A DNA stretch of 64,000 bases, taken from the NCBI GenBank assembly GCA_947631575.1, contig CANRLW010000007.1, positions 1 to 64,000 on the forward strand, given 5' to 3'. The first letter of the stretch is position 1, and the number at the start of each line of letters is the position of its first letter. This DNA comes from an uncultured Clostridia bacterium (GTDB taxonomy: Bacteria > Bacillota > Clostridia > Oscillospirales > Ruminococcaceae). This document shows positions 1-7,209 of this stretch, piece by piece. The position numbers and the translations under genes are program-made. The notes under the pieces are model-generated. The model ran no database searches and was not told the origin of the DNA. It was given only the letters and a program-made list of their open reading frames with translations.

Positions 1-89
1 GCAAAGCAGTCGTCGAGATTTGCCGAGGCGATCGCTTTTACATTGCTGTCGCCCGGCGTTAAGCTGTTAATTCTTACATCGATTTTCAT
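1..89 (-). CDS. SpoVG-like protein, N-terminal fragment cut by window edge
   Basis: Only the first 29 codons lie in the window. The start is set by an AAAGGAG ribosome site 7 bases before the ATG at 89. The residues begin MKIDVRINSL and continue to a KAIASANLDDCF segment, which matches the first beta strands of SpoVG, a small regulator that affects septation and sporulation and binds nucleic acid. Copies of this family are common in Firmicutes conjugative elements, and the following minus-strand genes are of that kind. The rest of the gene is outside the window, so function cannot be tested further. Confidence 0.6.
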   Translation of the reverse strand, partial: MKIDVRINSLTPGDSNVKAIASANLDDCF

Positions 90-108
90 TAGTCATTCTC
101 CTTTCCGA

Positions 109-339
109 TCAGCCCTTGAAGTTGAACATATCCTCGACTTTATCCGTGACAGTCGGCATAATTGTGTTGCCGAACAGTGCGTAAAGTCCTGCAAGCAGCA
201 GCGCGCCTATAACTACCGCGATAAGTATTTTTATACTGCTGTCCACGAAATTCTCGGCGCGGGTTTCTTGAACAAGCACCGCCGCGCGAATTACTGCTGT
301 CTGAACCTTTGCCTTTGCATTCTTAAAAAATTTTCTCAT
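109..339 (-). CDS. Small single-pass membrane protein of a conjugative element (DUF6133-like)
   Basis: A 76-residue protein with a basic N-terminus (MRKFFKNAKAKVQTA), an amphipathic stretch, and one hydrophobic segment near residues 36-55 (ILIAVVIGALLLAGLYALFG). It ends in a short soluble tail. The second ATG of the open frame is chosen because the first one overlaps the GGAGG that serves it. From memory this pattern matches the DUF6133 proteins found beside conjugation genes in Firmicutes ICEs; their function is not known. It lies 20 bases upstream of the SpoVG-like gene and is probably cotranscribed with it. Confidence 0.6.
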   Translation of the reverse strand: MRKFFKNAKAKVQTAVIRAAVLVQETRAENFVDSSIKILIAVVIGALLLAGLYALFGNTIMPTVTDKVEDMFNFKG

Positions 340-400
340 AAAAAATACCTCCATAAAAGTAATTATTATTTATGCAAAAACCGCGAATTTCTCCGCGGCT

Positions 401-1102
401 TTACATCTTGATTTCGGGCGTTTCATTCTTCTGTTCAGAAATAAGTTTATCCCGCGCCCATGTTGGAATATGCTCGTCGGCAATTATTCCGAGAAAATCC
501 GAACGGCAGAACTCCGCGCGTTCGCCGTCTGAAAGAAAATGTCCGAACACCTTATTGCCTATTTTAATCGGGGAACACCCAAATCCGCTTTCCGCTAAAA
601 ACAACTGGTTTTCGGGCGTTCTGAATTCCTCTTTCAGCACTTCCGCGCGTATGATGAGCAGTTTTCCCGTGTAGTCCTGCGGTTCGTCAAATTTCGCTTT
701 ATGACTGCTGTCGAACAGATTTAATTTCGCATACATTTTGCGGACATCGCTCGCCAGCCCGTCAACTATGCAGCTATGCGATCTCAGCGCGAATTCGTAA
801 TTATTTTTCCATTTCGGAATGTAGAGCTTTTTCGCCCAATCGGTATTCTCGCGGTGAAATCTGCCGTCGCCCCTGCGCTCTTTAATAGTGTTTGCAATTA
901 CCCACATTGTGCGGTCGTAACCAAATTCCTTTATAGCATTTTCGGCACATTCATCGGGCAGCCGAAAGCCGTCAAACTTCTCCCTGACTTGTTCGTCAAG
1001 GTAATCGCGGCAGCGGATATTCTCCCGAAAACTCTCACGAAACAGCTCTATCTCATCATTGCGTTTCGCTTCCTCAAACGAAAATTTATACAGAGGTTTC
1101 AT
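401..1102 (-). CDS. DUF3849-type conjugative-element protein
   Basis: A 233-residue soluble protein of unknown function. The N-terminal half (residues 1-100) has the pattern I associate with DUF3849: a tyrosine/phenylalanine-rich start, ELFRESFRENIRCRDYL, then a GYDRTMWVIANTI segment and GDGRFHRENTDWAKK. The C-terminal half (LLIIRAEVLKEEF to the end) looks like a separate small domain with one short Gly/Cys-containing stretch. No catalytic motif is visible. The start at 1102 is preferred over an upstream one because GAGGAGGGG sits just ahead of it. It overlaps the end of the antirepressor gene by 17 bases, so the two are translationally linked in the same minus-strand operon. Confidence 0.55.
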   Translation of the reverse strand: MKPLYKFSFEEAKRNDEIELFRESFRENIRCRDYLDEQVREKFDGFRLPDECAENAIKEFGYDRTMWVIANTIKERRGDGRFHRENTDWAKKLYIPKWKNNYEFALRSHSCIVDGLASDVRKMYAKLNLFDSSHKAKFDEPQDYTGKLLIIRAEVLKEEFRTPENQLFLAESGFGCSPIKIGNKVFGHFLSDGERAEFCRSDFLGIIADEHIPTWARDKLISEQKNETPEIKM

Positions 1103-1874
1103 TACACCCCTCCTGCTCGCACATCGGCAGAACACCGCGTTCTTTCAGAAATTTGTACAAGAACAGCCGTCCTTTCTGCGTCCAACAGGTGTGCATAACC
1201 GATTTATTTTCGTCAATTGAGTACGTTTTGCTTTGCGTGTAACCGAGGTTTGCGAACTGCGCGTAAAGCACCCATGAATTGCGAATAGGGTACTGTATTC
1301 CGTAATCGCGTAGCATTTTATTGAACGCTATCGCGGACATTCCGTAATCCTTTGCGATCTGCGTTACGGGAACGGAATTTTTGCTGTTCAGTATTTGGTC
1401 GTAATATTTCGCCTTGACCGTGAGGAACGCGTTTTCTTCTTCAAGTTTACGCCGCTTGTCCTGCTCGTCCGCAAGGGTATTCAGCAGCTTTGCAAGCTCC
1501 CTCGGATCGCTCATTGTTTTGTGCAAGGTTTCGGCTGTGAAATATGCGCCGTGTTTTCTGAGCGACGGTAAAATTGTATCGCATACTCATGACTCAAACT
1601 CCTGCGCTTCGGGCAATTTTGAGCGCATAATTAAACGATATAAGTCGCCCTCGGTAATAAATATTTTTTCGATTGTTTTATTTGCGCTCTGCGGGTGAGG
1701 TACTCCCCGTTTTAGGGAGTACCTGCAATGCCTTGAAACAGCATTATTCGGCTTTTCATAACCGAGGATTTTTGCGCATTCCGTTGCGGGAAACAAAGGA
1801 TTTCCGTTCTCAAAAATAACTCCGATCTTTCCAAACTTTTCGTGTTTGAAAAGCACAATTTCATTTTCAGTCAT
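1086..1874 (-). pseudogene. Phage-type antirepressor (BRO-N plus KilAC), interrupted by an in-frame TGA
   Basis: The first part (1874 down to 1587) encodes a BRO-N domain: an alpha/beta fold with FPATECAKILGYEKPNNAV and HCRYSLKRGV. The second part (to 1086) encodes a KilAC/ANT-type DNA-binding domain, including VTQIAKDYGMSAIAFNKML. Between them, after AQEFES, a TGA stands where relatives have Trp (the usual pattern is EFEsWV.d.iLPsLRKHG). Reading continues in the same frame as VCDTILPSLRKHGAY, so one G-to-A change of TGG to TGA explains the break. The start at 1874 has GGAGG six bases upstream. Either the gene is broken, or two polypeptides are made by reinitiation, or the base is an error. 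Confidence 0.7.
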
Positions 1875-2097
1875 CACAAACCTCCTGCACAACGACGCGT
1901 CCGTTTTCCGTGTAAACTTCAAGCGGAGAATTTTCGGAAATTCCCGCCTCGTCAAGAAATTCCTGCGGAATGTGTATCTCGTCGCCGTTGTAAAGCGAAA
2001 CTTGCACCTCGTCGCCCTCCGTAAGTCCGAGAATTTCCCTCGCCTGTTTTGTGAGTTTAAGATTGCCGTTTTTCGTTATTCTGCAATTAATAACCAT
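1867..2097 (-). CDS. AbrB/MazE-type swapped-hairpin DNA-binding protein
   Basis: A 76-residue protein whose N-terminal half has the SpoVT/AbrB pattern: a hydrophobic strand with R, then GNLKLTKQAREILGLTEGDEVQV, where the Gly-Asp-Glu turn precedes a second strand. The C-terminal half (IPQEFLDEAGISENSPLEVY) looks like a second, diverged copy of the same fold, as in tandem AbrB-like proteins. It probably binds DNA as a dimer, as a transition-state regulator or an antitoxin; no toxin gene follows. GGAGG lies seven bases before the ATG. It overlaps the antirepressor start by 8 bases and sits directly after the Dam gene, so it belongs to the same operon. Confidence 0.65.
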   Translation of the reverse strand: MVINCRITKNGNLKLTKQAREILGLTEGDEVQVSLYNGDEIHIPQEFLDEAGISENSPLEVYTENGRVVVQEVCDD

Positions 2098-2099
2098 TG

Positions 2100-2915
2100 T
2101 TAAACCTCCATGTCATAAAGTGATATCTGACGATCGGCATTAAGCCTTTCGTTAAGATCATAGTTTGCAATAAGCAATTCGCCGAACATACTCCCGCCGT
2201 CAAACCGCTGTCCCATGTTGTTTAAGCGTTCGTAGCTGTAAAGTTCATAACCGCTGTACAACTCGCGGATTTCGGGGCAGTCGTTGTACGACAAGAGAAA
2301 CTTTCCCGAAATCTTGTTTAACATATCCCAAAGTCGTTCATGGTCGGCTTTTGTAAATCCGACATTTGAATAGTAGTCCTCGGTCGAAAAATACGGCGGA
2401 TCGCAATAGAAAAAACTCACCTCGCTGTCCTGTGCCGAGATGAGTTTTTCAAAATCCTTGTTTTCAATTACAACTTTCTGCAATCGCCGTGAAGCCTGTT
2501 CAATAAGCGGGAAATTGCTCCACATTGAATGCGGCTTACCGCCGAAACTGTCGCAGCTGCTTGCGTAACTGTAGCGTATAAGCTGATAGAACTCCGCTGC
2601 CCGCTTAACATCTCCGAACTCCGCTTTTTCGCTGATTATGTGCTTTATGCGGTCAAAATCCTCGCGGCTGTTCAGCACATAATGCAGTCTTTCAATAAGT
2701 TCCGCACTATGTTCACGGACGCAATAAAACAAGTTTGAAATGTTGGAATTTGCGTCGTTGAACACCTCGAAATCGTTGTTCGGCGGTTTTGCGAAGAGTA
2801 TCCAACCGCCCCCGCCGAACACTTCTATATATTTTTCATAGTACATCGGAAATCTCGGAATTATTATGTCGCGGCTCGATTTCTTGCCGCCGATCCAACT
2901 CATAAAACTGTTCAT
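2100..2915 (-). CDS. Dam-type (D12 class) DNA adenine N6-methyltransferase
   Basis: A 271-residue protein. It opens with MNSFMSWIGGKKS, the motif X-like start of D12 methylases. The AdoMet-binding motif I follows near residue 33 (EVFGGGGW), and the catalytic motif IV (CDPPYF) lies near residue 180, so it should methylate adenine in a short DNA site. The third of three nearby ATGs is chosen because GGGAGGTG is then correctly spaced. Solitary methylases like this are common in conjugative elements and phages, where they mask the DNA from host restriction; the Dcm gene and ArdA upstream fit the same role. The target site cannot be read from the sequence. Confidence 0.85.
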   Translation of the reverse strand: MNSFMSWIGGKKSSRDIIIPRFPMYYEKYIEVFGGGGWILFAKPPNNDFEVFNDANSNISNLFYCVREHSAELIERLHYVLNSREDFDRIKHIISEKAEFGDVKRAAEFYQLIRYSYASSCDSFGGKPHSMWSNFPLIEQASRRLQKVVIENKDFEKLISAQDSEVSFFYCDPPYFSTEDYYSNVGFTKADHERLWDMLNKISGKFLLSYNDCPEIRELYSGYELYSYERLNNMGQRFDGGSMFGELLIANYDLNERLNADRQISLYDMEV

Positions 2916-2944
2916 TTTCATCACCTCCCGTTTGCGCTCCCGCA

Positions 2945-2994
2945 AAACAACAGGCGATATTTTCATTTTGGATTTGCAGCTGCGCCTGTTGTTT
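2945..2994 (-). repeat. 12-bp stem hairpin between LPD28-like and Dam genes
   Basis: AAACAACAGGCG at 2945-2956 is exactly complementary to CGCCTGTTGTTT at 2983-2994, with a 26-base loop. It lies just upstream of the Dam ribosome site. No T-run follows, so it is more likely an RNA processing or stability element than a terminator. Confidence 0.5.
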
Positions 2995-3011
2995 CACAGG
3001 CACTAATTTAG

Positions 3012-3344
3012 TTACATTGTCTGCTCTTGTCTGGGAGCAGAATTTAGAAATTCTTCGAGTTTCATATCTTCGCCGAGATAATTAAAATCCTCATCATTAA
3101 GGACTATTCCCTTGTCTGCACCGTCAATAGGCTCTTTCACGATAACCGTTCCCCAATGGTTCACCATAACGAATGTTTTCAATTCGGAAGGCGTTCCGTC
3201 ACAGTCATCGCTGTCGCGCAAATCATATGCGTAAAGTCCATCGGGGAGCGACTTGCGGTCAATTCTGAGGTTAGTAAAAAGCGCATCACGACCGAGAATT
3301 TCAAAGCGTTCGTAACTCGTTTCATCGGCGTTTATAGGTTTAAT
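3012..3344 (-). CDS. LPD28-like small protein with apparent ATT start
   Basis: A 110-residue protein of unknown function. The N-terminal half (YERFEILGRDALFTNLRIDR, then LPDGLYAYDLRDSDD) and the following KTFVMVNHWGTVI look like the LPD28 family of polyvalent-protein domains carried by conjugative elements and phages. The conserved region begins well before the first ATG, GTG or TTG of the frame. The only suitable start after the upstream in-frame TGA is ATT at 3344, with AGGAGGTG six bases ahead of it. That ATT overlaps the stop codon of the Dcm gene, so translation is coupled. The ATT start is inference; the ribosome site and the homology pattern are what is seen. Confidence 0.6.
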   Translation of the reverse strand: MKPINADETSYERFEILGRDALFTNLRIDRKSLPDGLYAYDLRDSDDCDGTPSELKTFVMVNHWGTVIVKEPIDGADKGIVLNDEDFNYLGEDMKLEEFLNSAPRQEQTM

Positions 3345-4446
3345 TCTCGTTCACCTCCTTATCAAATTCCAACAGCCGCCTGCCTATCGCCTCAATAACG
3401 TTGGTTGTGACGGCGTTTCCGGCTTGTTTATACAGTTGCGCGTCGGACATTCCGAGCGCTTCAGCTTTGTGGAACTGCTCGTCCGTAAAGCCCTGCAAAC
3501 GCCAACATTCGATCGGCATTAAGCGCCGTATTCTCCCGTAATGAATTACGCCGTGACGGTCGGTTACCGTAATTGTGAACATAGGCTCGTTCGGCTCTTT
3601 AACTCGTCTGCCGTTCTGTCGGGTGCTTCCCTTGAACGGGTTCAGTATTGGACAGGGTTCTTCAACGAGTACGGCAGAATGCTCTCCGCGGTGATTACTA
3701 ACTCCGCTGTCTTGACGGGCAGTTATGCACCTCGCCACATCGGTTATACTTGGGTTCGGGTTCTGGTCGATAAGATAAAGACCTGTTCTGCTGCCCGAAC
3801 CTCCGCCGCCGCTGCATTGTGTAACGGCGTTGCCGTTCGGGGAATACACTCTGCGCCCCTGAGAGCCTTTTACAAGCAGCCTGAGATTTTCCTTGTGCTG
3901 CGTTCCGAAAGCCAATATTTCGAGGGGACTTCGCTCTCCAAGATATCCGACAATGTATATTCTTCGCCTTGCTTGCGGGACTCCGAAATCCGCGCTGTTA
4001 AGGAAGCGCCAGCATACGCTATACCCCAATTCGGAAAGCGCGTCAAGGATTTTCGCGAAACAGTATCCCGCCTGCGCACTAAGCAGTCCGGGAACATTTT
4101 CAAAGATAAAATACCGAGGTCGCTTTGCTTTAAGGATTCTTGCAAGTTCAAAAAAGAGGTTGCCTCGTTCATCTGCGAACGAAAGGCGTTTTCCTGCTGT
4201 GCTGAAAGGCTGGCACGGAAACCCTCCGACGAGCAGATCAAAATCTCTAAGGTTTCCCGTATTGATTTTTGTAACGTCGCTATAAAAATCCTCTCCCTCC
4301 GTGTCGTAAATGGCTTTGTAAGCCGCCGCAGCGTACTTGTCTATCTCGCAATAGCCAACGCACTCAAAGCCACCCGCTTTTTCAAGTCCGCTCCTGAATC
4401 CGCCGATTCCCGCAAAACAGTCAAAAAATTTAATCGCTTTAACCAC
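3340..4446 (-). CDS. DNA cytosine-C5 methyltransferase (Dcm family)
   Basis: A protein of about 368 residues with all the landmark motifs. Motif I is FFDCFAGIGGFRSGL near residue 8; motif IV is GGFPCQPFS with catalytic Cys78; motif VI is FENVPG near residue 115; motif VIII is QARRRIYIVG; and motif X is QAGNAVTTNV near the C-terminus. A target-recognition region lies between VIII and X. It should methylate cytosine in a short DNA site. The coordinates use the GTG at 4446, but the ribosome site (AAAGGAAG) touches it. Relatives begin at the KFFD segment, so an ATT a few codons in is an alternative start. No cognate nuclease is adjacent. Confidence 0.88.
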   Translation of the reverse strand: MVKAIKFFDCFAGIGGFRSGLEKAGGFECVGYCEIDKYAAAAYKAIYDTEGEDFYSDVTKINTGNLRDFDLLVGGFPCQPFSTAGKRLSFADERGNLFFELARILKAKRPRYFIFENVPGLLSAQAGYCFAKILDALSELGYSVCWRFLNSADFGVPQARRRIYIVGYLGERSPLEILAFGTQHKENLRLLVKGSQGRRVYSPNGNAVTQCSGGGGSGSRTGLYLIDQNPNPSITDVARCITARQDSGVSNHRGEHSAVLVEEPCPILNPFKGSTRQNGRRVKEPNEPMFTITVTDRHGVIHYGRIRRLMPIECWRLQGFTDEQFHKAEALGMSDAQLYKQAGNAVTTNVIEAIGRRLLEFDKEVNEN

Positions 4447-4520
4447 TTCCTTTGATTTTTAGTGAAAGAAAACCTAAACATTCAATTTAACCACCCCCTC
4501 AACCGCTTTGTAATGCGGCT

Positions 4521-4781
4521 TCACATGGACATTTTCGGAGATATGCTCTCCGTTTCCGCCTGTTCGGAAATCTTGTAGAACGCGTCTACTTCGGGGCAAA
4601 TTCCGAGACATCTGCCGTTGTCAAATTCGCAATGCACAGTTCCCATGTCGTCAACTGCTATGACAGTTCCTTTTGTTCCCGCAGGAACAGGGCGGGGATC
4701 ATCTGCGTTCATTCGGTCAAGCTGAATGCGCGTTCCCGCGGGGTAGCTCTTTTTGTAATACTCGATCTTTTTTTCGTTCAT
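4521..4781 (-). CDS. DUF4314-like small protein
   Basis: An 86-residue soluble protein. It has YPAGTRIQLDRMNADDPRPV, then a GTKGTVIAVDDMGTVHCEFDNG block, the pattern I associate with DUF4314. That fold looks like a small beta barrel (SH3/KOW-like) and is frequent in conjugative-element accessory modules. No function is established. The ATG at 4781 is preferred over the upstream GTG because the GTG precedes the GGAGGTG ribosome site. It lies between the DUF6075-like gene and the Dcm gene. Confidence 0.6.
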   Translation of the reverse strand: MNEKKIEYYKKSYPAGTRIQLDRMNADDPRPVPAGTKGTVIAVDDMGTVHCEFDNGRCLGICPEVDAFYKISEQAETESISPKMSM

Positions 4782-4801
4782 TTTTATACCGTCACCTCCT
4801 T

Positions 4802-5182
4802 TCACTCCCTAAAATTCGGCGTTTTTATGCCGTTTCTTGACAGCATAATTCCCGAAAAAATTGCAAGCGTTGTTGTGTCGTCGATCAATGTCCAATCGCA
4901 CAACTCGCTGAGCGTAACATCCGAATCGCCTCTGTAAACGGTTTTCGCCGCTTTGTACAGCGCGTAACCGTCTGTGGAGATACCGTTTAATTTGATTGCA
5001 CCGAAATTCACCGAATATCTCACGATTGCGCTTTTAGAACGCTCCCATAAAAGTTTGTCCGCAGACAAAAGAAAAACCGCGGCAATAAACTCGCTGCGGC
5101 TGCTGTAATAATTTGAATTTTTCGGAGAGATAAACTCCGTAAAATTCTTCCTGTGCAAAGAATTTTTAAATTTTATTTTCAT
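4802..5182 (-). CDS. Conjugative-element protein, possibly DUF6075
   Basis: A 126-residue soluble protein with no motif I can tie to a function. It begins MKIKFKNSLHRKNFTEFI, a basic/aromatic start. It then has a hydrophobic helical stretch (SEFIAAVFLLSADKLLWER) and a second near residue 110 (TLAIFSGIMLSRNG). The overall pattern resembles DUF6075 proteins of Firmicutes ICEs, but the match is weak and from memory. GAGGTG precedes the ATG by four bases. It follows the ArdA gene with a gap of 8 bases and is probably cotranscribed. Confidence 0.45.
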   Translation of the reverse strand: MKIKFKNSLHRKNFTEFISPKNSNYYSSRSEFIAAVFLLSADKLLWERSKSAIVRYSVNFGAIKLNGISTDGYALYKAAKTVYRGDSDVTLSELCDWTLIDDTTTLAIFSGIMLSRNGIKTPNFRE

Positions 5183-5190
5183 ATCGCACC

Positions 5191-6069
5191 TCACATTGTA
5201 ATTTTGGGATCTTCGACCGATACGCTTTCCGAGGTGTTTTCACTTGTCGAAACATTAAGTTCTATACTTTTCAAAAGTTGGTTAAGCGCGAAAATTCCCG
5301 CATTTTGCTCTGTTGCACAAATTTTCTCCCACTGATTTTCTGAAATATTTTGTGCAGTATCCAATTCGATTTCGCAGTCCGAAATGCTTTCCGCACCGAG
5401 CCTGTACAGCGCTTTTTTGATTGCAATTTCCTCACAAGGCAATTCCGCAAGTTCTGTTAAATCGCCGTAACTTATCTCGGCTGTAACGACAGCATTCGTG
5501 TCGCAATAATACGGCGGGAATGTCTTGCCGTTAAACACTTCCTCAAACGAAATTTCCTTGTTCACGAAAAGCAAGCCGTAATCTGTCGATATGCCTTTTC
5601 CCGAATCCAACAGTTTCTGTCCCTCGGTTCTTAGCCATTCTTTGTTTTCAAGTTTCGAAGTCGGGATTGCCATTCTGATATTCAGCAAATGGATTAGTCC
5701 GATGCGTTCAAGGTCGCTTGTATCTTCGATAAGCGTATATCTCGGCAGATTGAAAGTGAGATCAATAATGCTTTTCAAATTCCAATCCTCATGCAGATCC
5801 TCACAACTTAATACAGCTAAAAACTGATTAAGTTCACGTTTGTCCATTCCGTCCATACGCTTGCCGAGGTAGTTCAGCGCGTCAAGGCTCACCTCGCTGT
5901 CAACGAGCATTGACAGTTCCGAGGGTTCGATTTGCGCTATTTTAGCTGTAGGGCAGAGATGTTCGGGGTTCATCTTCAGCTCGTAAAGACTCTTTGAGAG
6001 CTGCGTTTCTGTACACGGAAAGTTGATTTCTGCACTGTAAGACATTTCTTCAATTGTAGCTTTTATCAT
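5191..6069 (-). CDS. Antirestriction protein, ArdA family
   Basis: A 292-residue acidic protein. The N-terminal half has the ICE-type ArdA pattern: a FPCTETQLSKSLYEL segment, then EPSELSMLVDSEVSLDALNYL and a GMDKRELNQFLAVL stretch. ArdA proteins mimic the shape and charge of B-form DNA and block type I restriction enzymes when an element enters a new host. The protein is rich in Glu and Asp, as expected. The C-terminal 150 residues are less recognisable and end in a Ser/Glu/Val-rich tail. GGAGG lies ahead of the ATG. Together with the two orphan methylases it forms an anti-restriction module. Confidence 0.65.
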   Translation of the reverse strand: MIKATIEEMSYSAEINFPCTETQLSKSLYELKMNPEHLCPTAKIAQIEPSELSMLVDSEVSLDALNYLGKRMDGMDKRELNQFLAVLSCEDLHEDWNLKSIIDLTFNLPRYTLIEDTSDLERIGLIHLLNIRMAIPTSKLENKEWLRTEGQKLLDSGKGISTDYGLLFVNKEISFEEVFNGKTFPPYYCDTNAVVTAEISYGDLTELAELPCEEIAIKKALYRLGAESISDCEIELDTAQNISENQWEKICATEQNAGIFALNQLLKSIELNVSTSENTSESVSVEDPKITM

Positions 6070-6095
6070 TGTATACCTCCATTTTCGGGAACATT

Positions 6096-6338
6096 TTATC
6101 CCATTCTCATATCTTCGTCAGGTTCATCGACCGAAGTAATATTGACATACTCGCCGATAATTCCGAGCGCTTCCTCGTAACTTCCGCTGTTGAACACCCT
6201 ATTTGTCATCTCGGTCGCTTCCGATGACATATTGTTTCTTTTCAGTGTTCTTGCTGCAATTCCGACAAGCCCAAAGATGTTTCCGTCCTGTCCGATCAAC
6301 GGGCAGTCGGGCTTACACTGATTGTTTTCATTTCTCAT
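6096..6338 (-). CDS. Small conserved conjugative-element protein of unknown function
   Basis: An 80-residue soluble protein. The core LIGQDGNIFGLVGIAARTLKR followed by a helical NRVFNSGSYEEALGIIGEYV is a pattern I know from small uncharacterised proteins next to ArdA in Firmicutes ICEs. The Cys-rich start (CKPDCPLIG) could hold a metal, but two cysteines alone are weak evidence. CGGAGG lies ahead of the ATG. It is the first gene of the minus-strand series; upstream there are only hairpins and repeats, so the promoter should lie within 6340-6480. Confidence 0.55.
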   Translation of the reverse strand: MRNENNQCKPDCPLIGQDGNIFGLVGIAARTLKRNNMSSEATEMTNRVFNSGSYEEALGIIGEYVNITSVDEPDEDMRMG

Positions 6339-6406
6339 TGTGATTCCTCCGTTATTTTATTTCAAGCTCCGAAGAGCCTGTTGACAGAATTATGTGAAAA
6401 ACAAAA

Positions 6407-6458
6407 AAAGCCTGTAAACTGCCTCTCGCCAAATGCGAAAGGTAATTTACAGGCTTTT
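6407..6458. terminator. Hairpin with A/T-flanked 13-bp stem
   Basis: AAAAGCCTGTAAA at 6407-6419 pairs with TTTACAGGCTTTT at 6446-6458, with a second inner pairing of CCTCTCGC and GCGAAAGG. It has A-runs on the left and T-runs on the right, so it can act as a terminator in either direction at the edge of the ICE. Confidence 0.6.
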
Positions 6459-6492
6459 ATTTAATATGTGTAATCTGCACAATTTCCACAGC

Positions 6493-6761
6493 AAAAATTT
6501 TGTTGCCAAAGGGTTCAAGTCTCGTTAAAATCTTTTTTGTAAAGGTTTTGAATTTTTTATCATTGTCGAATATGCAAAAATTCAACCATAAAAATTTTGT
6601 TGCCAGAGGGTTCAAGTCATCTAAAAATCTTTTTTGTAAGTTTTCGGGAAACAAAAAAATGCCTGTGAGTAACTTCTCGACTTTGTGAAGTTGCTCACAG
6701 GCACTTTGTGTACATTATACAAAATTCTATCGAAAAATTTTGTAGGGGAGGGGTTCAAGTC
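6493..6761 (+). repeat. Three direct repeats of a 29-bp core
   Basis: The core AAAAATTTTGTTGCC followed by a purine-rich spacer and GGGTTCAAGTC occurs at 6493-6521, 6590-6618 and (diverged) 6733-6761. The first two copies are each followed by ATCTTTTTTGTAA, which occurs again at 6857-6869 beside the tRNA. The GGTTCAAGTC part resembles a tRNA T-arm, but no acceptor or anticodon arms accompany it. Confidence 0.7.
6661..6702. repeat. Long hairpin in the repeat field
   Basis: GCCTGTGAG at 6661-6669 pairs with CTCACAGGC at 6694-6702, and AACTTC pairs with GAAGTT inside it. It is built like the hairpins at 6407 and 6815, with a core repeat between each pair. Confidence 0.6.
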
Positions 6762-6814
6762 CACTTTCGTGTCGAAAATATCTACGGACGGTGATTTCTG
6801 TTTTTCGTAAGATT

Positions 6815-6854
6815 TATGCCCACAAATGGCTTTGTACAGCCGTTTGTGGGCATA
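6815..6854. terminator. Long hairpin just downstream of tRNA-Leu(UAA)
   Basis: TATGCCCACAAATGGCT pairs with AGCCGTTTGTGGGCATA (one mismatch), ending 24 bases from the tRNA 3' end. It probably stops or trims the tRNA transcript, which is read on the minus strand. Confidence 0.6.
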
Positions 6855-6877
6855 ATATCTTTTTTGTAAACGTTAGT

Positions 6878-6964
6878 TGGTGCCGCTGACCGGACTTGAA
6901 CCGGTACGGATTTTACTCCGAGGGATTTTAAGTCCCTTGCGTCTGCCTGTTTCGCCACAGCGGC
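6878..6964 (-). tRNA. tRNA-Leu(UAA)
   Basis: The 87-base minus-strand gene has acceptor arms GCCGCTG and CAGCGGC, discriminator A and an encoded CCA. The anticodon loop CTTAAAA gives anticodon UAA. It has the long variable arm of class II tRNAs and the T-loop GGTTCAAGTCC. Its 3' end faces the conjugative-element genes at 1-6340, the usual orientation for an element inserted at a tRNA 3' end. Confidence 0.95.
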
Positions 6965-7157
6965 ATGAAAAAGCGCGCCAAAAGCAACGCCTTCGCTTGA
7001 CAAATACATTATAACACAAAGGCTCCGATTTGTCAAGACGCCCCGCAAATTGTTTGCAAATGGAATTATATGGCATAGAAATCGCTTTGTTATACGGGAT
7101 CACATGGTTTTTGTTATAAATGTTGAAAAAATAAATGCAAAAAATTAAAAACCCTAT

Positions 7158-7186
7158 TGACAAATTCGATACTTCGTGATATGATA
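7158..7186 (+). promoter_or_regulatory. Sigma-A promoter for the padR operon
   Basis: TTGACA at 7158 and TATGAT at 7181 are separated by 17 bases, 24 bases ahead of the padR start. The AT-rich dyad around the -10 could be the PadR autoregulatory site. Confidence 0.7.
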
Positions 7187-7209
7187 TATATGACGACAGG
7201 AGGTATATT

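Noticed and set aside
1587-1600. TGA read as Trp (recoded genetic code)
   Set aside because: Other genes in the window use TGG for Trp and TGA as a normal stop, so one TGA inside the antirepressor is a mutation or error.
3541-4455. A 304-codon plus-strand open frame opposite the Dcm gene
   Set aside because: It is antisense to clear methylase motifs and has no recognisable domain or start signal.
6457-6688. Short open frames on both strands across the core repeats
   Set aside because: They overlap hairpins and direct repeats, lack ribosome sites and encode repeat-derived sequence.
6493-6761. tRNA genes or tRNA fragments
   Set aside because: Only a T-arm-like GGTTCAAGTC is present; no acceptor or anticodon arms can be formed.
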